The notes under the pieces were generated by a model. It was not told the origin of the DNA. It worked only from the letters and a program-made list of their open reading frames with translations, and made no database searches. A stretch of 64,000 nt of DNA from Nectonema munidae. Its lineage: Eukaryota > Nematomorpha > Nectonematoida > Nectonematidae. The translations under genes and the position numbers were made by a program. Location of the stretch: the NCBI GenBank assembly GCA_030549495.1, contig JAUIRK010000065.1, positions 444,001 through 508,000 of the forward strand. Reading direction: 5' to 3'. Positions within the stretch are counted from its first letter, which is position 1. Every line of letters begins with the position of its first letter. Below are positions 38,690-49,402 of the stretch, in pieces.

Positions 38690-38788
38690 GCAGCGTCTGG
38701 TGGAGATACTTTGCTAAAGAATCTGAAGACACTGCTAAATGTGACTTCTGTAAGAAAGTATATTGTCATAAAGGCCGAAGCAAAGTAG
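38690..38788 (+). pseudogene. BED-finger fragment
   Basis: The frame reads VWWRYFAKESEDTAKCDFC then KKVYCHKGRSK: the W-x-YF opening and C-x2-C pair of a BED finger as found in hAT transposases and ZBED proteins. It lacks the histidine half. It is cut at 38789 where (GAA)5 and LINE sequence begin. An intron-like TTTTCCAG occurs upstream near 38470. Confidence 0.6.
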
Positions 38789-40095
38789 AAGAAGAAGAAG
38801 AAATTTATTTCGCAAAATAATAGATATTCATGATATAATTATAAGATTAAAATCAAAATGGATATTATCAATACAGTTTTCACAAAGTAGAGAGATATAT
38901 GTAATTTTATAGAATTTATAATTTGCAAGGCTATATCAAAAGGTCTCTTGGACCGCTGGTATGATTCACCTTCTCAATATAAGTAGTTTGGCTAGAAAAT
39001 TCGGAAAGATTAGATAGAAAGTTAGAGAAATTGAATATTATATGAATATATTATTGGACAACTAAGTCAAAAGCATACACAAAATTAGGAAAAAATGAAA
39101 CATATGAAAAAGCTATTCAAAACGATATACACAAATAAAATATTTAAAAAAAAAATCACTTTATACAAAAAAACTTAACAGAAAGGAAACAAAACAGGAT
39201 TAATTTTTCAACATATTGGTACAAGTATAACAATTTACATTACATGATTCTTGAAATATATAACTACTGATTGCTGACGATTTCAGATGATACTTAAAAG
39301 TTGAATATGAAAGAAATATATCTGAAGGTTTAAACGAATTTGACGTCCAAAGAACTTCTTCTGTATATGTCCTTATACTTTAATAAAGAGTTATCATAGA
39401 ATAATGAATTAGTATGGCTGATAAAAGATTTACGAAAAATTATCCTCAACGCTTTTTTCTGAATTGCAAAAATGTTTGAGTTGCTGTGACCCCAATTAGA
39501 TATGCTGTAATTTAGATGTGGTAAGAAGAGAGATTTATACAGCATCAAATGTATTTCAGGTGATAGTATATTTTTTGTTTTTGTAAACATACCTATAATA
39601 GAACTTAGCTTACCTGATAAACTAGACAAATGCATATGCCAGTTTAGCTTATCATCTATCAATAAGCCCAAATAATTACGGTAATGCACACGCTCTATTT
39701 TTATTTTCTCAAATAATTGATCAGCATTGATTTTGCAATTTGTGAAGAACATGGCCTTTGTTTTGCTTTTGTTGATTAGCATGCCATTATCATTAAGCCA
39801 GCTTTCAATATTAAAAAGATTTTCTTCAATACTTCTTGATACTATTTCTGAAGATTTTTGTGTAAAGACAGAAGAATCAAAGGGCAAAATCAAAGTCAAA
39901 TCATCCGCATACATTACTATATCTGAGTCCGGAAAGTGCTCGAATATGTCATTTATAAATACAATGAAAATAAGAGGAGCGAGAATGGAACCCTGTGGAA
40001 CACCTGAGTTCACTAGTATGCTACTTGAAACCGCCGAATTAATAACTACTCTTTGGTATCGATCTGATAAATATGAACTGAAAAATTTAATCAGA
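38789..40095 (-). mobile_element. LINE 3' half (Jockey/CR1-like), cut at duplication edge
   Basis: The reverse transcriptase lies on the minus strand (40095-39330), followed by about 540 bp of 3' noncoding sequence ending in TTCTTCTTCTTCTTC at 38789-38803, a simple-repeat tail. Its 5' portion stops exactly where copy 2 of the segmental duplication starts (40096), so the truncation is due to the rearrangement rather than incomplete reverse transcription. Confidence 0.75.
39330..40095 (-). pseudogene. LINE reverse transcriptase, C-terminal part
   Basis: Reads LIKFFSSYLSDRYQRVV, NSGVPQGSILAPLIFIVFIN, VMYADDLTLILPF (YADD catalytic pair), ENLFNIESWLNDNGMLINKS, YLGLLIDDKLNWHMHLS and the C-terminal LNYSISNWGHSNSNIFAIQK. 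The frame is open for 227 codons from an internal ATG and extends open to 40095, so it is young or well preserved. The palm N-terminus and the endonuclease are absent from the window. The frame is better kept than the LINE fragments inside the duplicated blocks. Confidence 0.82.
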
Positions 40096-41220
40096 CTTTA
40101 AACTTGATTGACTTAATTTTCTAGCTTAACTCCTTTACTTCATCATTTTCATCAAACCTTTAAGGAAGCTCTTCTATATTTTTGCTAATTTATACTGAAA
40201 TCAAATCTTTGTCATCAGTTAAAGCCATAATACTTTCGTCAAACTTAATAAAATCTTCCCAATTGACATGTAAAAACATAACATTCTGTTGGAACTTCAA
40301 CAATATTCTCAGACTGTTTGGATATCTTATTACTAAAGCCACATTTATTGAAACAATTATAAATTATAAATTGAAAACGTTGAATAAATCTTTTATTTAG
40401 CAAAATACTAGCAATAATATTTCGGTCACTATAACCTTTTTCTAATATATCTGAAGAAGGTCATAGTGACCGAAATATTATTGCTAGTATTTTGTTAAAT
40501 AAAAGATTTATTCACCGTTTTCAATTTATTTTCTTTACAACTTTTATTTATGAAGACTCAGCGCCATTTTATCTACAATTATAAATTATGTTTGGTTTCA
40601 CAGAATCCCATGTACTTTTTATCCAAATTATCGCATTCAAGATATTGATCTTTTTAGAAACGTCGTTAGCATCTTCAATTTTATCTATTTTCATAATCAC
40701 ATGTTTCATAAAGTTTACTCGATAAAAAGATTAAAATTTTTAATGATACCCATATCCAATGAGTCGGTGATAGAAGTCGTATTAAGTAGGAAGTAGGTAA
40801 CTTTAATGCTTGAGAGATCTTCAACGGTATGTGCCGTGCAGTTGTCAACAATCATGAGGATGAAACGGTTTTGCCCTATCATTTAGTTCTGTAAAATAGA
40901 CAACCATATAGAAAAAAATTGTCTGGTTATCGAGGCTTGCTATTTGCAAAGTATTTTACAGGCATCGAATCAACATTGAAAATGTTTTTAACACATACCC
41001 TCTTCAAATTGAGGATATTTTCTCAAATCATTCCTCAACAATTTCACCATTAACTGACAAAGATTTACCATGTAGCAAGTTTTATATTGCGTATTTTTAA
41101 AAAATATTGTAGCCAACATTTAGAGGCCTAAAAATTAAGAAAGGCTACTTGTTTCAGCAATGTATTTTGCGAAAATTGCTAAAATATAGGCAGACATGGG
41201 CACGGGCAGACTTAATCAAA
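40096..41220 (-). pseudogene. Tigger transposase relic, copy 2
   Basis: Same relic as 17700-19000 but truncated at the duplication junction, so it lacks the FKEDNECDILQKIF tail present left of 17879. The DDE remnant and the hairpin insertion are preserved. Confidence 0.65.
40368..40574 (+). mobile_element. Hairpin insertion with hammerhead-like core, copy 2
   Basis: Counterpart of 18151-18373 with the same ACAATTATAAATTAT flanks (40353-40367 and 40575-40589). The left arm lost about 15 bp near the loop, so only the right arm keeps the full CTGAAGAAGGTCATAGTGACC plus GAAA core. Confidence 0.5.
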
Positions 41221-41733
41221 CACCAATAAACACAGATTTCAATTAGATTTATTAAAGTGTATGCCTCTAATAAAAAATACCTTATACTAAATTAAAAAAT
41301 ACCTCAACAGTAAACAAATTTTTTTGCAAATTAAGATGACATATTCACAACCTTTCTCTCATATTTTTAAATGTTTAATAAATTAATTATTTCTATTAGG
41401 GTGTACCTCTCAACTTAACAGTTGAAGGTTAGGTGTTGGATCCCAAATGCTCCCAACTCTTAAAAACAAATTCACAAAAATTGTGATTAACAATTTAAAG
41501 CATAATGCGAGCATATAGCTTTACGGCTGAAAGTACTTTGATATCTCCAACCAACTTATTTCTATTCCTTATTTTATTAAAAAAATATAAACTGAAAAAA
41601 AACTTATTGGGTATCAAAAGAAGATAGAGTTATTTTTGCATGCTCTTTTACATTTTTTCCTTCAAAGATTTCTTTAATTATGTTTAGTGTTAATATTCTA
41701 TGCTCTATTATTTTATAATTTATTTTTTATTAT

Positions 41734-41809
41734 ATGAGCCTCAATGGTTGTTAGGGTGTACCTCTCAGCCTAACAGTGGAAGTTCAGGTGTTCGATCCCC
41801 AAGGCTCGT
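41734..41809 (+). repeat. tRNA-like SINE head, copy 2
   Basis: Counterpart of 19536-19611; one change alters the base before the B box (GTGTTCGATCCCC). The older head corresponding to 19192 lies at about 41397-41465. Confidence 0.48.
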
Positions 41810-41875
41810 CACCAGTCGCGATTCTAAGTTTTTAAAAGGGAATAGGGGGGGGGGGGAGGGGGGCTCTGTCAGGGC

Positions 41876-44800
41876 CAAGGGCGTAGGAACCATGGGGATA
41901 GGAGGGGATTTATCCCCTCCACCTTGGAAAATAATGCAAATTATCCCCCCAGGTTTAGTGTAGGTAATTTTATATATAGTAATTAAAAACTTAATATCAT
42001 ATGTAATGTCAGTGAATATTTTTTACCTTATACTTGACACCTGATTCAAAGAGTCAAAGACTAACATGAACACTAATATATAACTATATCTGTTTGTGAA
42101 AGTTTAAATCATGTGATATGCTTAGATGTGTGTCTGTCTATGCTATATCAAACTACGATGTGCTTGCAGGCCATGATGATTCTAGTCTGTACATAACTAT
42201 TATAAAAAGATCTATCATGATTGAGTATTAAAATGATGCTATCATGATTGAGTATTATGCATGCCATCATGTTTGATTTTTATGCCTCATTCCACATGAT
42301 ATGCTTACAAGCCAGTATAAAACTAGTTTGTTGCTGCAGCTATGCAATGGCTCATTTTTGATTTATATCTTTATTGCTGCATCAACAACAAATATAAAGA
42401 CGTCAAAAAGTTAAGGTCTTTGATAAAAAAACAGTTTTTAAAATCATGCAAAAAACTTTGATTGGATTTTGTAGTTTTGACGCTTGTTAATCAAACAGTT
42501 ATTGTATGTGAGAGATTGTCTTTTTTCTACTGTTGATAGTCTTCTCTCTGTTCCCTGTCATTTTTTTGTTTAGTGGAAAAATTTAGTATTAACTTTACTA
42601 CTGTCTTTTGTAATTTTTTTATTATTATTAGTGTTAATTTTTTCAGAAAGTATAATAAATGTCTCAAAACAAAAAGTTTAAAGGAAACCCAATAACATCA
42701 TTTTTTAAAGTTTTGGGAAATAACAATGAAACAGAAAATGTTCATGTTGAAAATGAAAACGGTGATGAAAGTGCAGGTAGTACTGCCTTTATAAAGCAAA
42801 GTTTCTCTAGCATGTCTGAAAATTTTCAAGGTCCTTGTCATCCAAACAATTCAATTATTCCACCTAGACTCACTTCTTCTCAGAAGGTTTTTTTTCAGGA
42901 AAAATGGTTTAGCTTATATCCATGGTTGCATTACGATTTGAAAAGTCAAAAATTTTTTTGTTTTTATTGTGTCGTGGCAGAAAAAGAAGGGGCCTTGAAA
43001 ATTGTAAAAAATAAAGAAATGGCTTTCATCGTAGAAGGCTTTTGTAATTGGAAAAAGGCTACAGCAAAGTTTGATGTTCATCAAAGGTCCGAATGCCACA
43101 AGGTTGCTATAACATACAAAGTCTTGAAGCCATCAGAAAAAATAAACAATTTGATTGATTCTACAACAACCAAACAACAAAAACAAGCATGGAAAAACTT
43201 GTTAGATATTTTTAAATGCATTCGTTTTTTATTGAGGCAAGGTCTCGCATTCAGAGGACACACCCCTGAGCAAGGAAATTTTTTATCAACTTTTAAAGCT
43301 TTTCTGTAATACTGACGATAAAATTTCAACACTTGTTTCAAAAAGTTTAAAAAATTTTACCTCACCCACAATACAAGAAGAGATAATCAAGTTATTTAGC
43401 CTTGATATTTTAAAAAAAACTTTCAGCTAGAATTGTTAAGAATGGTCCTTATGGAGTCATAGTAGACGGTAAGTTTCTTTAAATTTTAAAAATATGAGTC
43501 AATTTTTAATCTTTCGCAGGAAATCAGGACATAAATGGAACAGAACAAGAAGCTGTTTGCTTTCGTCATGTAAACAATGACTTGGAGGTTTTTGAAGATT
43601 TTGTTGGTCTTTACGAACTGTCAAACACATCAGGAGAAGCCATTTCAAATATGATTTTAGATGTTATTGTTCGGAAATTGTCTCTCAAAAAGTAACTTAA
43701 GAGCACAAACATAAGACGGAGCAGCCAATATAATGGGAAGGTATAAAGGCTGTCAGGCTAAAATTAAGGAAAAGCAACCACTTGCATTAAACTTTCATTG
43801 CGCGTCTCATGTTTCAAATTTGATAATGCAGCATTCAACTTCTGCTAGTGTGGATATTCGTGATGCAATTCAATGGGTTCACGAACTTGGCATAATTTTT
43901 AAAAGATCTGGAAAGTTTAAGGTGTTTTTATTTTTCTCATATATTTTTAATACTATTTTTTGAAATTCCGTTTCAGAACATTTTTAAATCTATAGCGAGC
44001 GACAGTTTAATAGAATGTATTGATGCTAATGATTCTTCTCTCAACCTTGGATCGATAAGACCGCTTTGCGCTACAAGATGGCTTTGCAGACTCTCAGCAA
44101 TAATGTCTGTTAAAAACAATTATGAAATTGTTTTGAAAAGTTTGAAAGAAATGTCTTTGAGCAATAATAATTCTTATGGTACTTTAGGGTTTAAAACCAA
44201 CGGCCTTTATAACCGTTTTTCCAAGGGAAAAGCATTACTTGCTTTAGAAATGGTGATAAATCCTTTAATGCTTCTGGAAAAACTCAACCGATCAACTCAA
44301 TCTGTTCAGACTGTTCTTTCAAGTAAGATTAAAATTATTTTCATAAATTTGCAACTTTCATATATTTTTTTCACAGATTGACCAAATTTCTTCATGGAAA
44401 TTCGATAATGAGTTTGACATCATATACGAAAATTCAGCCAAAGAAATTAGAAAATTTCAGTTAGAACCGTTAAATGTCAGACGGAAAAGAAAGAAGGAAA
44501 TTGATTTATTAAGTGAAGATTCGAAGGATATTAAAGACTATTATAAGCAACAATATTTCAGCTTTTTAGATTCAATAATTTTGAAAATGAAAGAAATGTA
44601 TGATACTTGCAAGCCTGATCTTTTTATATACAAAATTCTTGAGAACACTTTAAGTTCAGGAAAAATATCAAATTATGAAGTTTTAAGTCAATATCCAGAA
44701 ATACATTTGGAAACTTTAAAAATAGAGCTTTAAACGAAAGACAAACTCAAATAATCTTGAAGAGGCAAGAAAAAATTATCTAAACATGAATGAAGAAGTT

Positions 44801-45245
44801 CGTATGCTCTTTCCTCAAGTTTTTATGTTGATCAAACTTTTGCTCGTATGCCCTGTTTCTTCGAGCCAATGTGAACGCAGCTTTAGTGCTCTCAAAAGAT
44901 TAAAAACGTGGCTTAGAAACACTATGAGTCAAGCAAGACTTAACTCTGTTGCTGTTTGTAACATACACCAAGCGCTTCTTGATGAAGTATCTATTGAATT
45001 ACTTGCTGAGCAGTTTGCTAAATCAAATGAAAAAAGGCGTGATAATTTTGGTTTTTAGTATATTTTTATGTCTATTTGTGCAACTGTTTTTTTATTATAT
45101 AAAATGTAGTTTTTCCTCTTTTTCATTTTAAATATAATAAATTTCTTAAATTTAAAGACTTACTATTGTACAAAAAAATTTTGCTTAAAAAACTTCAATA
45201 TAATTTTATTATACCCCCCAGTTTTTTAGCTTTCCTACGCCACTG
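41876..45245 (+). mobile_element. hAT transposon, copy 2
   Basis: GTCAGGGC at 41868-41875 and 45246-45253. Ends CAAGGGCGTAGGAA and TTCCTACGCCACTG are better matched here than in copy 1 (12 of 14). Length 3370 bp. Confidence 0.88.
42659..45058 (+). pseudogene. hAT transposase relic, copy 2
   Basis: Same four-exon layout as copy 1 with the same ~51-55-bp introns. It shares the copy-1 frame break after FKAFL and the stop in QT-stop-DGAAN. It lacks the copy-1 damage near 22243 (here AKEIRKFQLEPLN is intact) but has its own 8-bp loss near 44731 (ELAMFKRK reduced). C-terminal SSQCERSFSALKRLKTWLR is retained. The shared plus private defects date the element's death before the duplication. Confidence 0.85.
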
Positions 45246-45817
45246 GTCAGGGCCAATATTTTGTTAGATAACACTTGTTATTTTTTAACGCAAAAATGCT
45301 CTCCTAACTTCAGATATAGCTCGGTTTTTTGTTTTTTGTATTTAGAAACATTGAAATTTTGGTAAGAGTTTTAAATCTCAATTTTTTTTCTTTGAAATAA
45401 GATTAGCAAATATAGAATATTTTTGAAAGTTTTTTTGTATAATAAATTTTATTTAAAAAAATTCGCTAAATATTTAAAAAAGTTTCATTTTATCGAAAAT
45501 TAGTGAAGTATAATTCGACGATTATTATGACGACTATAGAATTCGTCAACAAATTTAGTATTTTTTCAATAGAAAGTATTTTAATTGTTTTGTGAAAAAT
45601 TGTTATAAGATATGGAAGTGACTTAATCAATAATAACCTAGTATTATAGCTGAATTATTCATTTCTCAATTTTCAATTAAAAATTATTCAAACACTGCTT
45701 CTGAACTGTTTTGTGACTATCTTGCCAATTGCTTCATGTCATTTTCTTCTTCATAAGTTTACAGTTAATGAGATACTTATAGCTATAAAATCTATAGATT
45801 CTGATGCAATTGTTGTA

Positions 45818-46854
45818 CAGTGCACCCCAGATTAACCACCATCTTTGGGACATGTCATTAACTGGCGGTATATCGGGGGTGTCATAATGTTGCCGCCTTA
45901 TTCATGTTAGGTGGTATCATAACGGATATAATGAATTAGAGAAAATAAAAAACAAAAAAATAAAAATAAATACAATGTACTGAAAATTTTATTCAAACCA
46001 TCATTAATTACTTGGAAAAATAATCTATCAATGTTTTTTGTTTACACTTGACAATTGCAACCTTTTGAAACGTTTTTCCAGCTGTTCAAAAATCATCAAA
46101 TCATTTTCAGTCAGGCACACTTCCGATTCAATAAAATCCCGAAAAACACCAAGAGCGGCTTTAACGTCTTTCACTACACGTTTTGGTTTTAGTGCAGTCT
46201 TTCCCTCTTCGTCACTTTCCTCCAATGGTGCTAGTTTGACAGTCAATAATCTCTTGGATGTCATCTCTGCGAATGTCTTCTGTGAATTGTGTATGGAGAC
46301 GAGTTCATCTGAGGACATCGCAAGAGTGGGCTCAATGTCCAGTGCTCTTGTAGTTCTTCGAATAAGTTCTGCTAGTGGGATGTCATCAACCTCATCATCA
46401 TCAGACTGAGACTCAGGGGATGCTATTGATCTCATAGGTTTTGTAAGAGCAGTGTGCTGCCAGCAACTTGCGATTGTGGTAGAAGTGATAGAGTCCCTGG
46501 CTTTTTTAACGTAGCGAATAGCGTCGGCAACACTGTTGTGAGTCCGACTGAATCCAACTGATCGATAATTTGGTTGAGCTCGTGTAGGCGAAAATGTGAT
46601 TTTAAGTTTTGTATGATACTGCTATCTAATGGTAGAAGAGTGATGAATACAGGGGTGTCAGCTAAACATACTCGCAAGACCTCTTGCACTGCTAGTCAAG
46701 GAAGTGTAAATAGCATGTCTGTTCCGCCAATGGCCGACAGTGGGAAGGGTTATATCGGGGGAATTACAATGGTGGGAAATTCGGGCTACATAATTTTATG
46801 GCAGTAGGCGGAGTTGGCAGTAAAACCGGGTGGCGGTAATGCGAGGGACCACTG
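45818..46854 (-). mobile_element. Internally deleted Tigger element, copy 2
   Basis: TA-flanked (45816-45817, 46855-46856). It keeps 30 bp near 46604-46632 that copy 1 lost, extending the C-terminal transposase frame to LLPLDSSIIQNLKSHFRLHE, the region after the second catalytic Asp. Confidence 0.8.
46028..46689 (-). pseudogene. Tigger transposase C-terminal fragment, copy 2
   Basis: Two adjacent frames: 46689-46432 (VFITLLPLDSSIIQNLKSHF, HELNQIIDQLDS) and 46435-46028 (SPESQSDDDEVDDIPLAEL to LEKRFKRLQL). N-terminal HTH domains and most of the DDE core are absent. Confidence 0.75.
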
Positions 46855-47644
46855 TAATTGGTAAGTTTCTATTAATAGGATTTAACTCATGTATAGAGTT
46901 CTCATATTTTCCACAAGTTTTCAAAATAAACAAAGTTATTCCGCTGTTCAAAAAAGGAAATAAACATCACGTTATCTAACTATTTAGTTTTCTATTTATA
47001 TGAAAAACTAATTATCGTTCTATAAATTTAATTTCATCTTTTTCAAAAATCTTTGAGAAGTTACTTCATTATTAATTTTCCATGTCCAGTTTTTCAACTT
47101 TCAGTTTGATTTTAGGAGAGGACACAATACTGGACATCTGTAAGCATGCCTAATTAATGATATTGTTAATAATATAACAAAAAAATGGAAATATTACAAT
47201 ATTTATCAATTTGTCAAAAGCATTTGACACCCTGTGTTATAATATACTTCTGAAAAATATAAGTTTCTATAGAGTTGAAAAATCCTATCTTGCATTATTG
47301 AAGTCATATCTAAAGGAAAGATCACAGATAGTTTTTCACGATAATATGAATTCTGAAGATTACAAAAGCTTACGAGTTCCACAAGGCTCCATCTTAGGGC
47401 CATTACTATTCAATATTTTTATCAATGATATATATAAGTGTAATAAATAATTAAGATTTTTTTATTTGCGGATGATATAACCTTCAATATGCCTATAAAA
47501 AAGTGTTTTGACAGATAAAATTGAAAAGTTAAATGAAGTTATTAGATGGTGTCAATTAATTAATGTTAATATAAAGATCAATTTTATCCCCTAAAACAAA
47601 TCTAACATAATTAATAAAAATGCACTACATTTTGAACTTATTTA

Positions 47645-48385
47645 ATTTTTTCAATAATCATGGCTACTTTTTAGAAAATGTCAATCAAAATTTTGATTGA
47701 TTAAAAATATATCTAATAAAATATACCTTCAAATTTTACATAAAATATATGTTTTTATACTAAATCGGTCATGCTGTTTTCATTTCTGGACTCATTTTTT
47801 ACATTTAGGATTTGAAAATACCTATAAGAGTTGGTCAAATTTGCGGTTTACTTCTGAAAATTGTCTCTAAAAACATTCTTTCAAATTTTACACAAAATAT
47901 CTGTGTTATACTAAATCGGCCATGCTGGTTTCATTTCTGGACTCATTTTTTTACGTTTAGGATGTGAAAATACCTATAAGTGTTAATCAAATTTGCGGTT
48001 TACTTCTAAAAATTGTCTCCAAAAACATTAATTCAAATTTTACATGAATTATATATTTTTATAGCAAATAGATCATGATAATTTTTATTTCTGAAATCAT
48101 TTTTTGCATTTAGATGTTTTAAATGTCTGAAAGTGTCAATCAAATGTTCGATTTACGTCTAATGTCTACAGAAATATTTTTGAAATTTAAATAAAATATG
48201 TTTTTTATTTTGCCAATGGAAGATGCTGGTTTCATTTTTGGACTCAGGTTTGGCATTTATGGTTTTAAAATATCTGAAAGCTTCAATCAGATTTGCGGTT
48301 TACTTCTAGATACTGTCTTCAAAAATATTTTCAAAAAAATAAAATATGTGTTTTATACCAAATCGACAATGCTTATTTTATTTCT
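47645..48385 (+). repeat. ~150-bp array, family A, copy 2
   Basis: Same leader and palindrome as 25437, but about five units instead of six. The missing unit is exactly the one between two GATCATGAT/CCATGAT words of copy 1 (about 25868-26017). Confidence 0.8.
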
Positions 48386-49402
48386 TATAACTTTTTATAA
48401 GTTCTTATTGGGAAAGAACAATTAGAAACCTTTTTTAGAAGTATTCTTCTTAGAAATGGGATAATTGAAGAAAATTTATATTTTTTGATTTCGATGTGAT
48501 ATTAGGCAGGGTTGATTGATGTGGACTAGGAAAAATATTTGGCGATTCCAACCACTTAATACTTTTTCGACTCGACTAACTCCCCCATTTATAATTTTTG
48601 AAAAATCTTTTTAACATAATGCCTCCACCTATATATAATTTTGCGACTTTGACTTTAAAAATGTATAAATTATCCATCAACTTTCTTTCTCAAATATTTT
48701 AAATCTACAAAAAGTGTTTTTGTGGATTGAAAGATTTCCTGAATTTTACACATTTCAGCTTTATATAGAAAACAAAGTTTTTGATCTATTTTCTTCAACA
48801 TACTTTATTAAAATGTTATATTGGTCTGTATTTGTAGTTTAGTGTCTTTCTTGCATTGTCTTCTAAACGATTTCCAAATTATTGTCAAAACCTTTTTATC
48901 TAAGACCAAACAATACGATTCACAAACTGAATTCATTCTAAGTTATTTTTTCATAGGTATTTCCTTTAAAATTTCTAGCTAAAAACTTTCTGCTCACATA
49001 CTGAATTTTGATCCCTTACAAACTAATTTTAACATAAAATAAAAATGTTCACTTAAATTTTCAGCCTTTTTCTATGATGAGTTGCAAAAATATAGGGCTT
49101 GGACTAAAAAGATAGACATTTTTATGTTGCGTTTTGGCAACGTTGTACACAAAAAAGAGGGTCTAATAATTTATTTTTTACTTCCACTGCCACTCCTTCT
49201 CAAAGGGAATCCTGATATTCAGCGCAAACTTAATAATTTAAATGAGAGAAAAACTTTTATTGAATAAATCATTTAATTAAAAGCAACACACTAAAAAAAT
49301 GAACACATGAACCACGACTGGAACTTAAAAAGAAGCTAAGATCTTGAAGGATAAAGAAGAAGGCTAATGAAATATTTTTAAATAAAAAAAAGATCCCCTT
49401 CT

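Larger units (their letters stand above)
45670..47610 (+). mobile_element. LINE fragment with nested Tigger, copy 2
   Basis: Counterpart of 23480-25420: VIPLFKKGNKH, LSKAFDTLCYNILLKNISFY, LRVPQGSILGPLLFNIFIND, and a stop plus a small deletion around the ADD block that copy 1 does not have. Confidence 0.72.
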
